A stretch of DNA of 64,000 bases from the NCBI GenBank assembly GCA_038231395.1, contig JBBRLL010000020.1:8255-72254 (forward strand). The letters are read 5' to 3'. The stretch is from Stagnihabitans sp038231395. GTDB lineage: Bacteria > Pseudomonadota > Alphaproteobacteria > Rhodobacterales > Rhodobacteraceae. The notes beneath the pieces are model-generated. The model worked only from the letters and a program-made list of their open reading frames with translations, had not been told where the DNA came from and made no database searches. Below, piece after piece: positions 44,992 to 53,302 of the stretch. A program made the position numbers and the translations under genes. The stretch's first letter is position 1; every line of letters starts with the position of its first letter.

Positions 44992-46208
44992 CCTTTACCA
45001 TTGCACGGCTTGGCCATCTGGGTGACGGCGTCATCCAGGGGGCCGACGGGCCATTATTTGCGCCGCAAACCCTGCCGGGTGAGGAAATCGACGGCGCGGT
45101 CAAAGGCGATACCCTGACCGACATCCGCATCATCACCCCCTCGCCGTTCCGGGTGAAGCCGCCTTGCGTTCATGCCCGTACCTGTGGGGGCTGTCTGATG
45201 CAGCACGCCTCTGATGGCTTTGTGGCCGACTGGAAGACGGCGATTGTGCGCGGTGCTTTGGCCGGGCAGGGGCTGGAGGCCGAAATCAGGCCCATCATCA
45301 CCTCGCCGCCGCGCTCCCGTCGCCGCGCCACTTTGGCGGCCCGTCGTACCAAAGGTGGCGTGCTGATGGGCTTTCACGCCCGCGCCTCTGATACGCTGGT
45401 AGAGGTTCCGAACTGCCAGCTTTTGCACCCCGACCTGATGGCAGCTTTTCCCGCGCTGGAAGAGATCGTCAAGCTTGGCGGATCGCGCACGACCGAACTT
45501 GACCTTGCAATCACGCGCACACCCTCTGGCCCTGATGTGGCGATTTCTGGTGGCAAGGATGCCGACGCAAACCTGCGGCTGGACCTCGCCCGCCTGACCG
45601 AGGCGCACGGATTGTCGCGTCTGACCTGGAACGGCGAAATTGTGGCCCTGCGCGCCCAACCGATGCTGCGGTTCGGCCGCGCCAATGTGCCTCTGCCGTT
45701 CGGGGCCTTCCTGCAAGCCACGGCCGAGGGCGAAGCGGCTTTGCTGGCTTGCGTCACCGAAACCGTAGGTCAGGCCCGACGCATCACCGACCTGTTCGCC
45801 GGGATTGGCACCTTTGCTCTGCCCTTGGCCGAGAAGGCAGAGGTTCATGCCGTTGAAGGTGTGGCCGCGATGTTGACGGCGCTGGACAAGGGCTTTCGCA
45901 TGGCAGAGGGGCTTAGACGTGTCACCCACGAGGCACGTGACCTCTACCGCCGCCCGTTGGAACCTGACGAGTTCCGCCATGTCGAGGCGGTTGTCATTGA
46001 CCCGCCGCGTGCCGGGGCAGAGGCGCAAAGCCACACCCTCGCCCGGTCTAAAGTTCCGGTGATCGCTGCCGTCTCCTGCAACCCGGCCACCTTTGCGCGC
46101 GATGCCAAGATCCTGATTGCGGGCGGCTATAAACTGAACTGGGTGCAGGTCATCGACCAATTCCGCTGGTCGCCCCACGTCGAGCTTGCCGCAAAGTTCA
46201 CGCTATAA
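44988..46208 (+). CDS. TrmA/RlmD-family RNA uracil-C5 methyltransferase
   Basis: A 406-residue RNA methyltransferase. CVHARTCGGC plus a later NCQLL provide the 4Fe-4S cysteines, DLFAGIGTFALPL is the S-adenosylmethionine loop, VVIDPPRAGAEAQ is motif IV, and SCNPATFARD holds the nucleophile C364. The target is uracil-5 in 23S rRNA or tRNA; which position is unclear. GTG at 44988 overlaps the stop of the ABC gene. The usual N-terminal TRAM domain is short or absent. Confidence 0.88.
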   Translation: MTFTIARLGHLGDGVIQGADGPLFAPQTLPGEEIDGAVKGDTLTDIRIITPSPFRVKPPCVHARTCGGCLMQHASDGFVADWKTAIVRGALAGQGLEAEIRPIITSPPRSRRRATLAARRTKGGVLMGFHARASDTLVEVPNCQLLHPDLMAAFPALEEIVKLGGSRTTELDLAITRTPSGPDVAISGGKDADANLRLDLARLTEAHGLSRLTWNGEIVALRAQPMLRFGRANVPLPFGAFLQATAEGEAALLACVTETVGQARRITDLFAGIGTFALPLAEKAEVHAVEGVAAMLTALDKGFRMAEGLRRVTHEARDLYRRPLEPDEFRHVEAVVIDPPRAGAEAQSHTLARSKVPVIAAVSCNPATFARDAKILIAGGYKLNWVQVIDQFRWSPHVELAAKFTL

Positions 46209-46277
46209 AGACTGGCCAGACCCAAAGCTTTCGGCTAAATCGGGAAAAAAAGAAGCAGGATCAAGGCAGGCACCTTT

Positions 46278-46775
46278 ATGACCGGAATTCTTCGGACCAT
46301 TTTCTTGATGCTGGGGCTGGTCGCCCTCGTTTCTTGCGGGCATTCCAAATTCCTGAGCTATAATGGCCCAGCGGTCACTTTGGTTGAGGTTCACAAGGCG
46401 GATCGCAAGATGTTTCTGCTGCATGACGCCACGGTGTTGAAGACCTATGCCATCGAGCTTGGCGGTACACCGGAGGGCGTGAAGCAGTTCGAAGGCGATG
46501 GCAAAACGCCGGAGGGCGCGTATTTCATCAGCCACCGCAACCCGAACTCTACCTACCATCTGTCTTTGGGAATCTCTTACCCCAACGACGCTGACCGTGC
46601 TTTCGCCAAGGCGCAGGACAAGCAACCCGGTGGCGATATCTTCATCCACGGGCACCCAAGCTGGGTCAAGGTCAACGGCGACTGGACGGTGGGCTGCATT
46701 GCAGTGCAGGACAAAGAGATCGAGCAGATCTACGCCATGGTCAATCCCGGCACCCCGATCAACATCTTTCCGTGA
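46278..46775 (+). CDS. L,D-transpeptidase-family lipoprotein (YkuD)
   Basis: A 165-residue secreted protein. Lipobox LVALVSC with C20. The YkuD domain shows IFIHGHPSW (H124 or H126) and WTVGCIAVQD with catalytic C140. The family makes 3-3 cross-links in peptidoglycan or attaches lipoproteins to it. The arginine after the cysteine motif is replaced by V in GCIAV, as in the ErfK-like short forms. It is convergent with the CAP lipoprotein gene and 1.2 kb from a second YkuD gene. Confidence 0.86.
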   Translation: MTGILRTIFLMLGLVALVSCGHSKFLSYNGPAVTLVEVHKADRKMFLLHDATVLKTYAIELGGTPEGVKQFEGDGKTPEGAYFISHRNPNSTYHLSLGISYPNDADRAFAKAQDKQPGGDIFIHGHPSWVKVNGDWTVGCIAVQDKEIEQIYAMVNPGTPINIFP

Positions 46776-46805
46776 TGGCGCCTCTTCAGTGACCCCGCTT
46801 TGGCT

Positions 46806-47327
46806 TTACCCGCCCACGCCCAGCACCATCGTCCACCACAGCTTGCCATTATCCTCTTGAAACCACGCGAATCCCATGTCGGTGGCGCGCTGGTCCAGCA
46901 CAACGTCCCGAGTATCGCTTTGGTTCATCCAGTCCGACAGGGTGACAAGTTCGGTTTCGTAGGTTTCCGAGATCAACTCTCCCAAAAGCTTTCCGCTATA
47001 TCCAGCCCGCTGCACCCGTACCAAAGGCGAGGAACCGTCAGAGCCGAAATGCCAAGGCCTGTTCTGCACGGCCATATCGCGTGAATGGGTGGCGCAGGCG
47101 GCGATCAGTTGGGCATTGAAAGCCACCTGGGGCGCACCCTTGCTTTGTCGCAAAGCGTTGACAGCATCCAGCATCCTGAAGGTGATCGCTGACTCGTCGC
47201 CCGGCTTGATGTGGTAAACCTGTGGCAGCGGGCGGCCATCCGACCCAAGTGGGGCAGGGGCCACTTTTGGGGCGCAAGCGGCAAGGGCCGTGGCTGCACC
47301 AATGAGAAGGGCAAAGCGTCGTTCCAT
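46806..47327 (-). CDS. CAP/SCP-domain lipoprotein
   Basis: A 173-residue lipoprotein with ATALAAC (C18) and a CAP domain: RMLDAVNALRQSKG opens it, HSRDMAVQNRPWHFGSDG holds the metal-type histidines, and GELISETYE the glutamate. Bacterial CAP proteins are secreted and of mostly unknown role, some acting at the cell wall. ATG at 47327 follows AGGTGA; the longer frame enters the next gene's upstream side. Confidence 0.82.
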   Translation of the reverse strand: MERRFALLIGAATALAACAPKVAPAPLGSDGRPLPQVYHIKPGDESAITFRMLDAVNALRQSKGAPQVAFNAQLIAACATHSRDMAVQNRPWHFGSDGSSPLVRVQRAGYSGKLLGELISETYETELVTLSDWMNQSDTRDVVLDQRATDMGFAWFQEDNGKLWWTMVLGVGG

Positions 47328-47504
47328 GTTTTCACCTGTAGCGGACCCTGAACGGGCCTCTGAAACCTGATCTTGTGTCCATAGCCGAAGTCTGATCCCA
47401 GAAAAACCCTTGGCAAACCCCGGCCGACTGACATGCGTGTGAATTGCGACCACCCGCAGATGCCTGTAAGAACCAAGGCATCGAGAAGTCAAGGAGATCA
47501 GCGA

Positions 47505-48110
47505 ATGTCTGACGAAAGCAAAGCCAAACTGGACCGCCGTGTGTTTTTAGGCGCTGCTGCGGCCAGCATCGTGGCCCTACCGGCCCGGGCTGCCGATTTC
47601 ACCAACTCCACGGAGTTTGAAACGCCGACGACCGAGGCCACGCCGCGCGCCAACATCTCCAGCTTCCGGTTGCTGGACTGGCAGGATCACTTCGCCAACA
47701 CCAAGAACGGAGCGATTCTGGTCGACATCACGTCGCGTGCGCTGCATTTTTGGTCTGAAGATCAGGCGACCTACAAGCTTTACCCCACATCAGTCCCTTT
47801 GACCGAAGAACTGACCCGTCGCGGCAATACCACTGTCATTCAAAAAGTCGTGAACCCGCGCTGGGTTGCGACCAAAGGCGAGTTGGAGCGTAACCCTGAC
47901 TGGCCGCCTTTTGTCGAAGGTGGATCGACCGAAAATCCTTTGGGCGTTCGTGCGTTGTACCTGGGCTGGGCGTCCTATCGCATCCACGGCACCCATGACA
48001 CGCGCAAGATCGGGCGGCGGTCGTCAAACGGCTGTATCGGCCTATATAACGAGCATATTCTGGAATTGTTTGACCTGGCCAAGGTCGGCACCCAGGTTTT
48101 GCTGATCTAG
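47505..48110 (+). CDS. Tat-type L,D-transpeptidase (YkuD)
   Basis: A 201-residue protein. LDRRVFLGAAAASIVALPARA is a twin-arginine-like signal (R11, R12) ending in ARA. The YkuD domain has YRIHGTHDTRKIG (H161, H164) and RRSSNGCIGLYNEH with C177. The position after GCI is G where most family members have R, which normally holds the substrate carboxylate. AAGGAGA precedes the ATG at 47505. Divergent from the CAP lipoprotein gene, with 177 bases between. Confidence 0.88.
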   Translation: MSDESKAKLDRRVFLGAAAASIVALPARAADFTNSTEFETPTTEATPRANISSFRLLDWQDHFANTKNGAILVDITSRALHFWSEDQATYKLYPTSVPLTEELTRRGNTTVIQKVVNPRWVATKGELERNPDWPPFVEGGSTENPLGVRALYLGWASYRIHGTHDTRKIGRRSSNGCIGLYNEHILELFDLAKVGTQVLLI

Positions 48111-48382
48111 CCCGAGTCGGTCTGTTCAACGACTGAAAGTCACTCGGTGATGATGCCACAAATGTGGCGGGGCGATGGCAACAAGAGAAAACTGGCTTTT
48201 GGTCGTCCAAAGCACCCCGAGGTGTTGCTTAATTGACGAATAAGTGACCCGGCGCGCCCTTTGCGCCGTTCTGCCTGTTGCAAACCCCGGTTTGACCTGC
48301 TTTTTAGCCAGATACGAGGAATAGTCTTGGGCGCGCCCGCCGCCTCTGCAAAATCGGCTGGGTGCATTAACTGGAGTTTACT

Positions 48383-48577
48383 ATGAAGAAGATCGCTCTC
48401 GCCGCTGCTTTGACGCTGGCTGCTTCCACCGCTTTCGCTGGCGGCACTGTCAAAGAAGTCATGGTCACCCCGGCTGCCGCCGTTGTCACCGCAACCACCA
48501 CCTCCTCTTCGGGCAGCGGCATCGTTGTTCCGCTGCTGCTGCTGCTGGTTATCGCTGCCGTTGCAGCATCCAAGTAA
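48383..48577 (+). CDS. Small secreted/membrane-anchored peptide, copy 1
   Basis: A 64-residue protein. Residues 1-19 are a signal peptide ending AFA; residues 20-40 are a short threonine- and alanine-rich periplasmic part; SSSGSG at 41-46 is a flexible linker; residues 47-62 (IVVPLLLLLVIAAVAA) form one membrane helix with SK at the end. After cleavage about 45 residues would remain, anchored by the C-terminal helix. Its ribosome site is TGGAG. A terminator follows at once. A second copy lies 206 bases on. No catalytic residue is visible and I do not know the function. Confidence 0.75.
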   Translation: MKKIALAAALTLAASTAFAGGTVKEVMVTPAAAVVTATTTSSSGSGIVVPLLLLLVIAAVAASK

Positions 48578-48600
48578 TTCCGGAATTCCGGTTTTGAGTG

Positions 48601-48629
48601 AAAGACGGTGGCTGGTCCGCCGTCTTTTT
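48601..48629 (+). terminator. Terminator after small peptide copy 1
   Basis: AAAGACGGTGG at 48601-48611 pairs with CCGCCGTCTTT (one G-T pair) ending at 48627, followed by more T residues. It separates the two peptide genes into different transcripts or reduces readthrough. Confidence 0.75.
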
Positions 48630-48783
48630 CTTTTGGGATCTGAGTGTAATCCGGCAACAGTTGGGCAAAGCCGCCTTGGAGCGGTTGCAAATCCGCCGCC
48701 AAAATGCTCTTATCTTGACACGAGCAACAATTCTGTCGCGTCCTTTGGATCAAGCGGCAAGATGAACCATAACGGAGATCAAG

Positions 48784-48978
48784 ATGAAAAAATTCGCACT
48801 CGCCGCCGCCCTGATGCTGGCTGCTTCCACCGCTTTCGCCGGTGGCCTTGCCCAACCGATCGTTGAGCCTGCACCGGCAGTTGCCGTTGTCGCCACCAAC
48901 AACTCCTCCTCGGGCAGTGGCATTGTCGTTCCGCTGCTGCTGATCCTGGTGATCGCGGCCGTCGCCGCTTCCAAGTAA
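48784..48978 (+). CDS. Small secreted/membrane-anchored peptide, copy 2
   Basis: Also 64 residues, and nearly the same as copy 1 at both ends: two differences in the first 21 residues and one in the last 24 (SSSGSGIVVPLLLILVIAA). The middle (residues 22-40) is different and richer in proline (PIVEPAPAVAVV). The conserved ends and changing middle suggest the anchor and signal are under constraint, with the exposed segment free to change. Ribosome site CGGAGAT. Its own terminator follows. Convergent with hemH. Confidence 0.75.
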   Translation: MKKFALAAALMLAASTAFAGGLAQPIVEPAPAVAVVATNNSSSGSGIVVPLLLILVIAAVAASK

Positions 48979-49011
48979 TCTGGCCTCGCCAGTATTTCGC
49001 TTCAGTATTTC

Positions 49012-49042
49012 AAAGGACGGCAGATTTCTGCCGTCCTTTTCT
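49012..49042. terminator. Terminator between small peptide copy 2 and hemH
   Basis: AAAGGACGGCAG at 49012-49023, loop ATTT, CTGCCGTCCTTT at 49028-49039, then T-rich. The 12-base-pair perfect stem is symmetrical, with A-run on one side and T-run on the other, so it can end transcripts from both strands. Confidence 0.85.
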
Positions 49043-49063
49043 TTTGGCCACCGTTTGTGAGTT

Positions 49064-50125
49064 TCAGGTAATCCATCCGGCCAGATTGTCCCGGATCACG
49101 GCAGTCAACGCAGCAATATGCGCAGGTTGGTCGTTCAGGCAGGGGATATAGGTGAAACTCTCCCCACCCGCATGCACAAACGCCTCGTGGATTTCACCCT
49201 GAATCTCTTCCAGCGTCTCAACGCAATCGGCGGAGAAGGCCGGCGCCATCACAGCGATCCGCTTCTTTCCCGCCTTTGCCAGATCTGCCACATGGTTGAC
49301 CGTATAGGGTTGCAGCCACTGCTCTCGCCCAAAAATCGACTGAAAGCTGATGTCGATGGCAGCCCGCTCCCAACCCAAAGCCTCACGCAGCAGTCTGGTC
49401 GTTTTCATGCATTGGCAGTGGTAGGGATCGCCCTCCATCAGATAGCGCAGCGGCATTCCGTGATAGCTGGTGACCAAAACGTCAGGCTTGTGGTCCAACT
49501 TGGCATAGGCCTCGGTCACGGAGCGGGCAAGCGCCTGAATATACAGCGGATGGTCGAAATACTCTGCCACGGTCCGCACCGCTGGCTGGCGTTTTTCGCG
49601 GCCCAAGGCCTTGAAAAACGCGTCGTTGGCGGTCGCAGACGTGGCACCGGCGTATTGCGGATAAAGCGGAAAGAACACGATCTTTTCGCAGCCCGAAGCA
49701 ACCATCGCCTGAACCTTTGACGCGGTAGAGGGGTTGCCATACCGCATGCTGAAATCAACCATCACCTTGTCACCATAAAGCGCTTCAAGGCTGGTCCTGA
49801 TCGCGGCGGTTTGTTGTTTGGTGATCGTCAGCAACGGGCTTTCATTGGCCTCATGATTCCAGATCGACTTGTAATTCGCCCCAGACAGCGAGGGACGAAT
49901 TGTCAGAATAATCCCCTGCAGAATCGGTTGCCACTTCCAGTCGGGCAGATCCACCACACGTTTGTCGGACAGAAACTCGTTCAGATAGCGCCGCATCGAC
50001 CAGTAATCATAGCCATCTGGAGTGCCAAGGTTGGCCAGAAGCACCCCGATCTTGGCCTGCTTGACGGAAGGATGGCTGGCGGGGGCATTGGCCAGACGGC
50101 CATTTCCCGGGGTGACGTCTGACAT
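49064..50125 (-). CDS. hemH: Ferrochelatase
   Basis: A 353-residue enzyme inserting iron into protoporphyrin IX, the final haem step. KIGVLLANLGTPDGYDYWSMR opens it, FSMRYGNPS follows, VTSYHGMPLRYL holds the catalytic histidine, and AVMAPAFSADCVETLEEI carries the other conserved motif. ATG at 50125 follows AGGAG. The upstream methyltransferase ends 48 bases before. The two small membrane peptides at 48.4-49.0 kb run toward it from the other side. Confidence 0.95.
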   Translation of the reverse strand: MSDVTPGNGRLANAPASHPSVKQAKIGVLLANLGTPDGYDYWSMRRYLNEFLSDKRVVDLPDWKWQPILQGIILTIRPSLSGANYKSIWNHEANESPLLTITKQQTAAIRTSLEALYGDKVMVDFSMRYGNPSTASKVQAMVASGCEKIVFFPLYPQYAGATSATANDAFFKALGREKRQPAVRTVAEYFDHPLYIQALARSVTEAYAKLDHKPDVLVTSYHGMPLRYLMEGDPYHCQCMKTTRLLREALGWERAAIDISFQSIFGREQWLQPYTVNHVADLAKAGKKRIAVMAPAFSADCVETLEEIQGEIHEAFVHAGGESFTYIPCLNDQPAHIAALTAVIRDNLAGWIT

Positions 50126-50172
50126 GAGGCGCTCCTGACTTTGGGCCACAGATAGCCGCAAACGCAGCGACG

Positions 50173-50991
50173 TCAAACCCCCGGTTCGCGCGGCAGTTTC
50201 AGTTCCGGCACCGCAAGCGCCGCTGACAACCGGGCGTTGGCCGAACCGGGGCGCAACGGCTTTGGCTGACTGTCATGCGGGGCCCATCCGGTCAGCACAA
50301 TCGTCTCAAACGTCGCGGGAATCCGGCCATCTGCATCGCCGAACGTGTCTAGATAGATTTCTGCGGCGCGCAGCATCACGGACCGTCGCGTCGGCACCCG
50401 CAACCGCTGGGCCAAGGCATTGCCCTCCCCCATCGCGCGCAAGTCCCGCATCAGGTGCCAGGCGTCGCGGTAGCGCACCTGCGTTGAAAAGCTGTCGGCC
50501 ACCGGCAAAGCAAACCCCGCGCGTTGCAACAGCCCGCCAAGGTCCCGAATCTCTGCCATCGGCAGCACGCGAGGCGACAGGCCGCCCGTGACCTCTGCCT
50601 CGGCCTGCGCCAGACAGGCCCGCAATTCGTGCAAGGTTTGTCCGCCAAACATCAACCCGATAAACCAGCCATCCGGCCTCAAAGCGCGACGGCATTGCAC
50701 CAGCTGCCCGACAAGGTCATTCGCCCAATGCAGCGCGAGCGCATGGATCACCAGATCGTGCGCAGAAACCTCTGCCTTCAGCACCTCGTCGTCAGCAATC
50801 GCCGGCACATCGGGCCACACTTGCGGAAAACCAGTCACAACCAGCGGTGCCGTAAAGGTTCTGTTAACCTCGCTGAGTCTCTCCTGAACTTCGGTCACGG
50901 CGCGTTCTTGCAGGAACAAAGCCGTGGCGCGCTGGCGGTTGCGCAAAAGGGTGCTGCGGTCGGTCAACAACGGTTGCATGGCGCGGACCAT
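50173..50991 (-). CDS. NDUFAF5/BioC-like SAM-dependent methyltransferase
   Basis: A 272-residue class I methyltransferase-like protein. LTDRSTLLRNRQRA opens it, HDLVIHALALHWANDLVGQL and LRPDGWFIGLMFGGQTLHEL are motifs of the NDUFAF5 group, and the late FETIVLTGWAPH also fits. The cofactor loop is weak (VVTGFPQVWPDVP instead of GxGxG). In mitochondria NDUFAF5 hydroxylates an arginine of a complex I subunit; in bacteria BioC-like members methylate malonyl carrier protein. The position near complex-IV/haem genes does not decide. ATG at 50979 is an alternative start. Confidence 0.72.
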   Translation of the reverse strand: MVRAMQPLLTDRSTLLRNRQRATALFLQERAVTEVQERLSEVNRTFTAPLVVTGFPQVWPDVPAIADDEVLKAEVSAHDLVIHALALHWANDLVGQLVQCRRALRPDGWFIGLMFGGQTLHELRACLAQAEAEVTGGLSPRVLPMAEIRDLGGLLQRAGFALPVADSFSTQVRYRDAWHLMRDLRAMGEGNALAQRLRVPTRRSVMLRAAEIYLDTFGDADGRIPATFETIVLTGWAPHDSQPKPLRPGSANARLSAALAVPELKLPREPGV

Positions 50992-51002
50992 AGGAGAGAC
51001 GG

Positions 51003-51722
51003 ATGGGATTGCAAGCCTTGCTGCACCTGATCTACCCGCCGCAATGCCTGACCTGTGGCGCGCGGGTAATCAGCGATTTCGGCCTGTGCGGCGATTGCTG
51101 GCGCGATACGCCGTTCATCAGCGGGCTGGTTTGCCAGCACTGCGGCGTGCCCTTGCCGGGTGAGGATGCGGCTAATGTCCTGTGCGACGACTGTCTGACC
51201 ATGGCGCGGCCTTGGACGGCAGGACGTGCTGCGCTTTTGTACAAGGATAACGCGCGCAAACTGGTTTTGGCGCTGAAACATGGTGACCGGCTGGACCTTG
51301 CAAGACCGGCAGCGGAGTGGATGTTCAAAGCGGCAGAACCCCTGCTGGTGCCGGATATGCTTGTGGCCCCGGTACCCTTGCATTGGATGCGGCTGGTCAA
51401 GCGGCGCTACAATCAGGCGGCGCTTTTGTCGTCCCGTGTGGCCGCGATGGGTGGGTTGCAGCATTGCCCTGACCTTTTGCAGCGCCGCCGGAACACCGGC
51501 TCGCAGGATGGTCTTACACGGGACGGGCGTTTTGCCAACATGTCGTCCGCGCTGACCCTGCATCCGCGCCGCGCCAGCCTTGTCAGCGGTCGCCATGTGC
51601 TGCTGGTTGACGATGTGATGACCTCTGGTGCCACATTGGCTGCGGGGGCAGAGGCTTGCGTTGCAGCAGGTGCAATCGGGGTTTCCATTCTTGTGATGGC
51701 ACGCGTTGCGAAGGATGCCTAA
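51003..51722 (+). CDS. ComF-family phosphoribosyltransferase-like protein
   Basis: A 239-residue protein with four N-terminal cysteine pairs (CLTC, CGDC, CQHC, CDDC) that form a zinc-binding double finger, then a phosphoribosyltransferase fold with VLLVDDVMTSGAT as the PRPP loop. ComF supports DNA uptake in competent bacteria. Roseobacters carry it without being known to be competent in general; a role in gene transfer agent uptake has been reported in Rhodobacter capsulatus (comF among the recipient genes), which is context, not proof. Confidence 0.85.
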   Translation: MGLQALLHLIYPPQCLTCGARVISDFGLCGDCWRDTPFISGLVCQHCGVPLPGEDAANVLCDDCLTMARPWTAGRAALLYKDNARKLVLALKHGDRLDLARPAAEWMFKAAEPLLVPDMLVAPVPLHWMRLVKRRYNQAALLSSRVAAMGGLQHCPDLLQRRRNTGSQDGLTRDGRFANMSSALTLHPRRASLVSGRHVLLVDDVMTSGATLAAGAEACVAAGAIGVSILVMARVAKDA

Positions 51723-51758
51723 GTCGCTATAGTTGATGCAGGCTCAAGGATCCCTCTC

Positions 51759-52013
51759 ATGAAACCCGTTGAAATCTACACCACCCCTACCTGCCCCTAT
51801 TGCAGCGCAGCCAAACGTCTGCTGGCCAAAAAGGGCGCTGCGTTCACTGAAATTGACGTCAGCCGCAGCCCGGCTTTGCGAGAGACGATGGCCCGTCGCG
51901 CCAATGGCGGCCGCACGGTTCCTCAGATTTTCATTGGCGGAAAGCACATCGGCGGCTGCGATGACATTCATGCGCTGGATCATGCGGGCGGTCTTGATCC
52001 GCTGCTTGCCTGA
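51759..52013 (+). CDS. grxC: Glutaredoxin 3
   Basis: An 84-residue dithiol glutaredoxin with TCPYC (C12, C15), RTVPQIFIGGKHIGG for glutathione binding and a GG near the end. It reduces disulphides and mixed disulphides with glutathione. Starts after a 36-base gap from comF and is followed 3 bases later by the Nit-type gene, so the two are probably co-transcribed. Confidence 0.94.
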   Translation: MKPVEIYTTPTCPYCSAAKRLLAKKGAAFTEIDVSRSPALRETMARRANGGRTVPQIFIGGKHIGGCDDIHALDHAGGLDPLLA

Positions 52014-52016
52014 CAG

Positions 52017-52847
52017 ATGCGCGCCGCGCTGATCCAGTTGACTGTCACGGACGATCCGGCCCTGAACCTTGCCGTGACGCTTGGTTTTGTAAAAACGGCA
52101 GCGGCTGGCGGTGCGGAATTGGTTTTGACGCCCGAATGCACCAATGGGCTGTGGTCCAACCGCGCTGCGCAAAGGGCTGCTTTGTATCTTGAAAGCGCTG
52201 ACCCGACCTTGGCCGCGCTGCGGGCAGAGGCTGCAAGGTTGAAGGTCTGGCTGCTGATCGGCTCGCTTGCCCTTTTGACCGACGACCCTGATGGCCGCTT
52301 TGCCAACCGCAGCTTCCTGATTGCGCCGGATGGGTCAATCGCCGCCCGCTACGACAAAATCCACATGTTTGATGTGAACGTGTCCGAGACGGAGGTTTAC
52401 CGTGAGTCTTCAGGCTTTCGCCCCGGAAGGCAGGCGGTCATTGCCGACATGCCTGCCGCCAAAATCGGGCTGACTGTCTGTTATGACGTTCGCTTTCCGA
52501 AACTCTATCGGCGCCTCGCCAAGGGCGGAGCGCAAATTATTACGGTTCCGGCGGCGTTCAACCACCTCACCGGTGCTGCCCATTGGGAAACGTTGCTGCG
52601 TGCCCGCGCCATCGAAAACGGGTCCTTTGTCCTAGCCCCGGCGCAAACCGGCTTCCATGCGGAGGCCAATGGCAAAGGCCGCCGCACCCATGGCCACAGT
52701 CTGGCGGTAGGCCCCTGGGGCGAAATCCTGGCCGATGCGGGGACCGAACCCGGTGTGACCTTGGTTGATCTTGACCTGAACCAGGTTGCCGAAGCCCGCC
52801 GCCGCGTGCCCTCTCTGACCCACGACCGGGACTTTGAGGAGCCATGA
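52017..52847 (+). CDS. Carbon-nitrogen hydrolase, Nit1/deaminated-glutathione amidase type
   Basis: A 276-residue nitrilase-superfamily amidase with the triad E40 (LTPECTNG), K114 (YDKIHMFDV) and C155 (GLTVCYDVRFP). The HMFDV segment and the AAFNHLTGAAHWETLLRARA motif mark the Nit1 branch, which cleaves deaminated glutathione made by transaminase side reactions. It follows grxC by 3 bases, a glutathione-linked pairing. It overlaps the MarR gene as ATGA. Confidence 0.88.
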   Translation: MRAALIQLTVTDDPALNLAVTLGFVKTAAAGGAELVLTPECTNGLWSNRAAQRAALYLESADPTLAALRAEAARLKVWLLIGSLALLTDDPDGRFANRSFLIAPDGSIAARYDKIHMFDVNVSETEVYRESSGFRPGRQAVIADMPAAKIGLTVCYDVRFPKLYRRLAKGGAQIITVPAAFNHLTGAAHWETLLRARAIENGSFVLAPAQTGFHAEANGKGRRTHGHSLAVGPWGEILADAGTEPGVTLVDLDLNQVAEARRRVPSLTHDRDFEEP

Positions 52848-53302
52848 ATGACCGGGACGTGGCGGAGCGTACAGAGGACCTTGCCGTCTCGCTGTTTGGC
52901 GAGTTGCTGACCGCAAACCTTTTGGCCCGCCACCGAATCTCCAAAGCCCTGCCGAAGGGGATGGAGCTTTCGCACTTTTCAGTGCTGAACCATCTGGCCG
53001 GGGTGCAGGAAGAAAGGACGCCTGCCCAACTGGCCAAGGCCTTTCACGTGACACGGGGGGCGATGACCAACACCCTGTCCAAGCTGGAATGGGCCGGCCA
53101 TGTCCACATCCGCCCTGATTGGGACGATGCGCGGCAAAAGTTCGTGGCCATCAGCCCCTCGGGCCGGTCTGCCCGCGATGCTGCGGTTCAATCCGTTGCA
53201 CCCTTTATTGCCGACCTTGTGAAAGCTCTTGGTGCAGACCGCGTCCGCGCCGTTCTACCCGTGCTAAGAGAGCTGCGGATACGTCTTGAAGACGGCGAAT
53301 AG
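52844..53302 (+). CDS. MarR-family transcriptional regulator
   Basis: A 152-residue winged-helix protein. HFSVLNHLAGVQEERTPAQL leads into the recognition helix VTRGAMTNTLSKLEWAGHV, and DDARQKFVAISPSGR is the wing. MarR proteins sense small molecules or oxidants. No cysteine is near the fold, so it is probably ligand-sensing. It overlaps the amidase gene and could regulate its own operon. No operator palindrome was noticed before grxC. Confidence 0.86.
   Translation: MNDRDVAERTEDLAVSLFGELLTANLLARHRISKALPKGMELSHFSVLNHLAGVQEERTPAQLAKAFHVTRGAMTNTLSKLEWAGHVHIRPDWDDARQKFVAISPSGRSARDAAVQSVAPFIADLVKALGADRVRAVLPVLRELRIRLEDGE

Noticed and set aside
45054..46178. A 374-codon minus-strand frame opposite the RNA methyltransferase
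   Set aside because: Shadow of a conserved gene; composition typical of antisense frames.
48111..48382. A sigma-70 promoter (TTGACC at 48292) for small peptide copy 1
   Set aside because: The spacing to the only possible -10 (TACGAG) is 15 bases and the match is poor, so it is not listed as a feature.
53040..53055. parS-like CACGTG palindrome in the MarR gene
   Set aside because: Only 12 of 16 bases match and it is 30 kb from the cluster; expected by chance in coding DNA.
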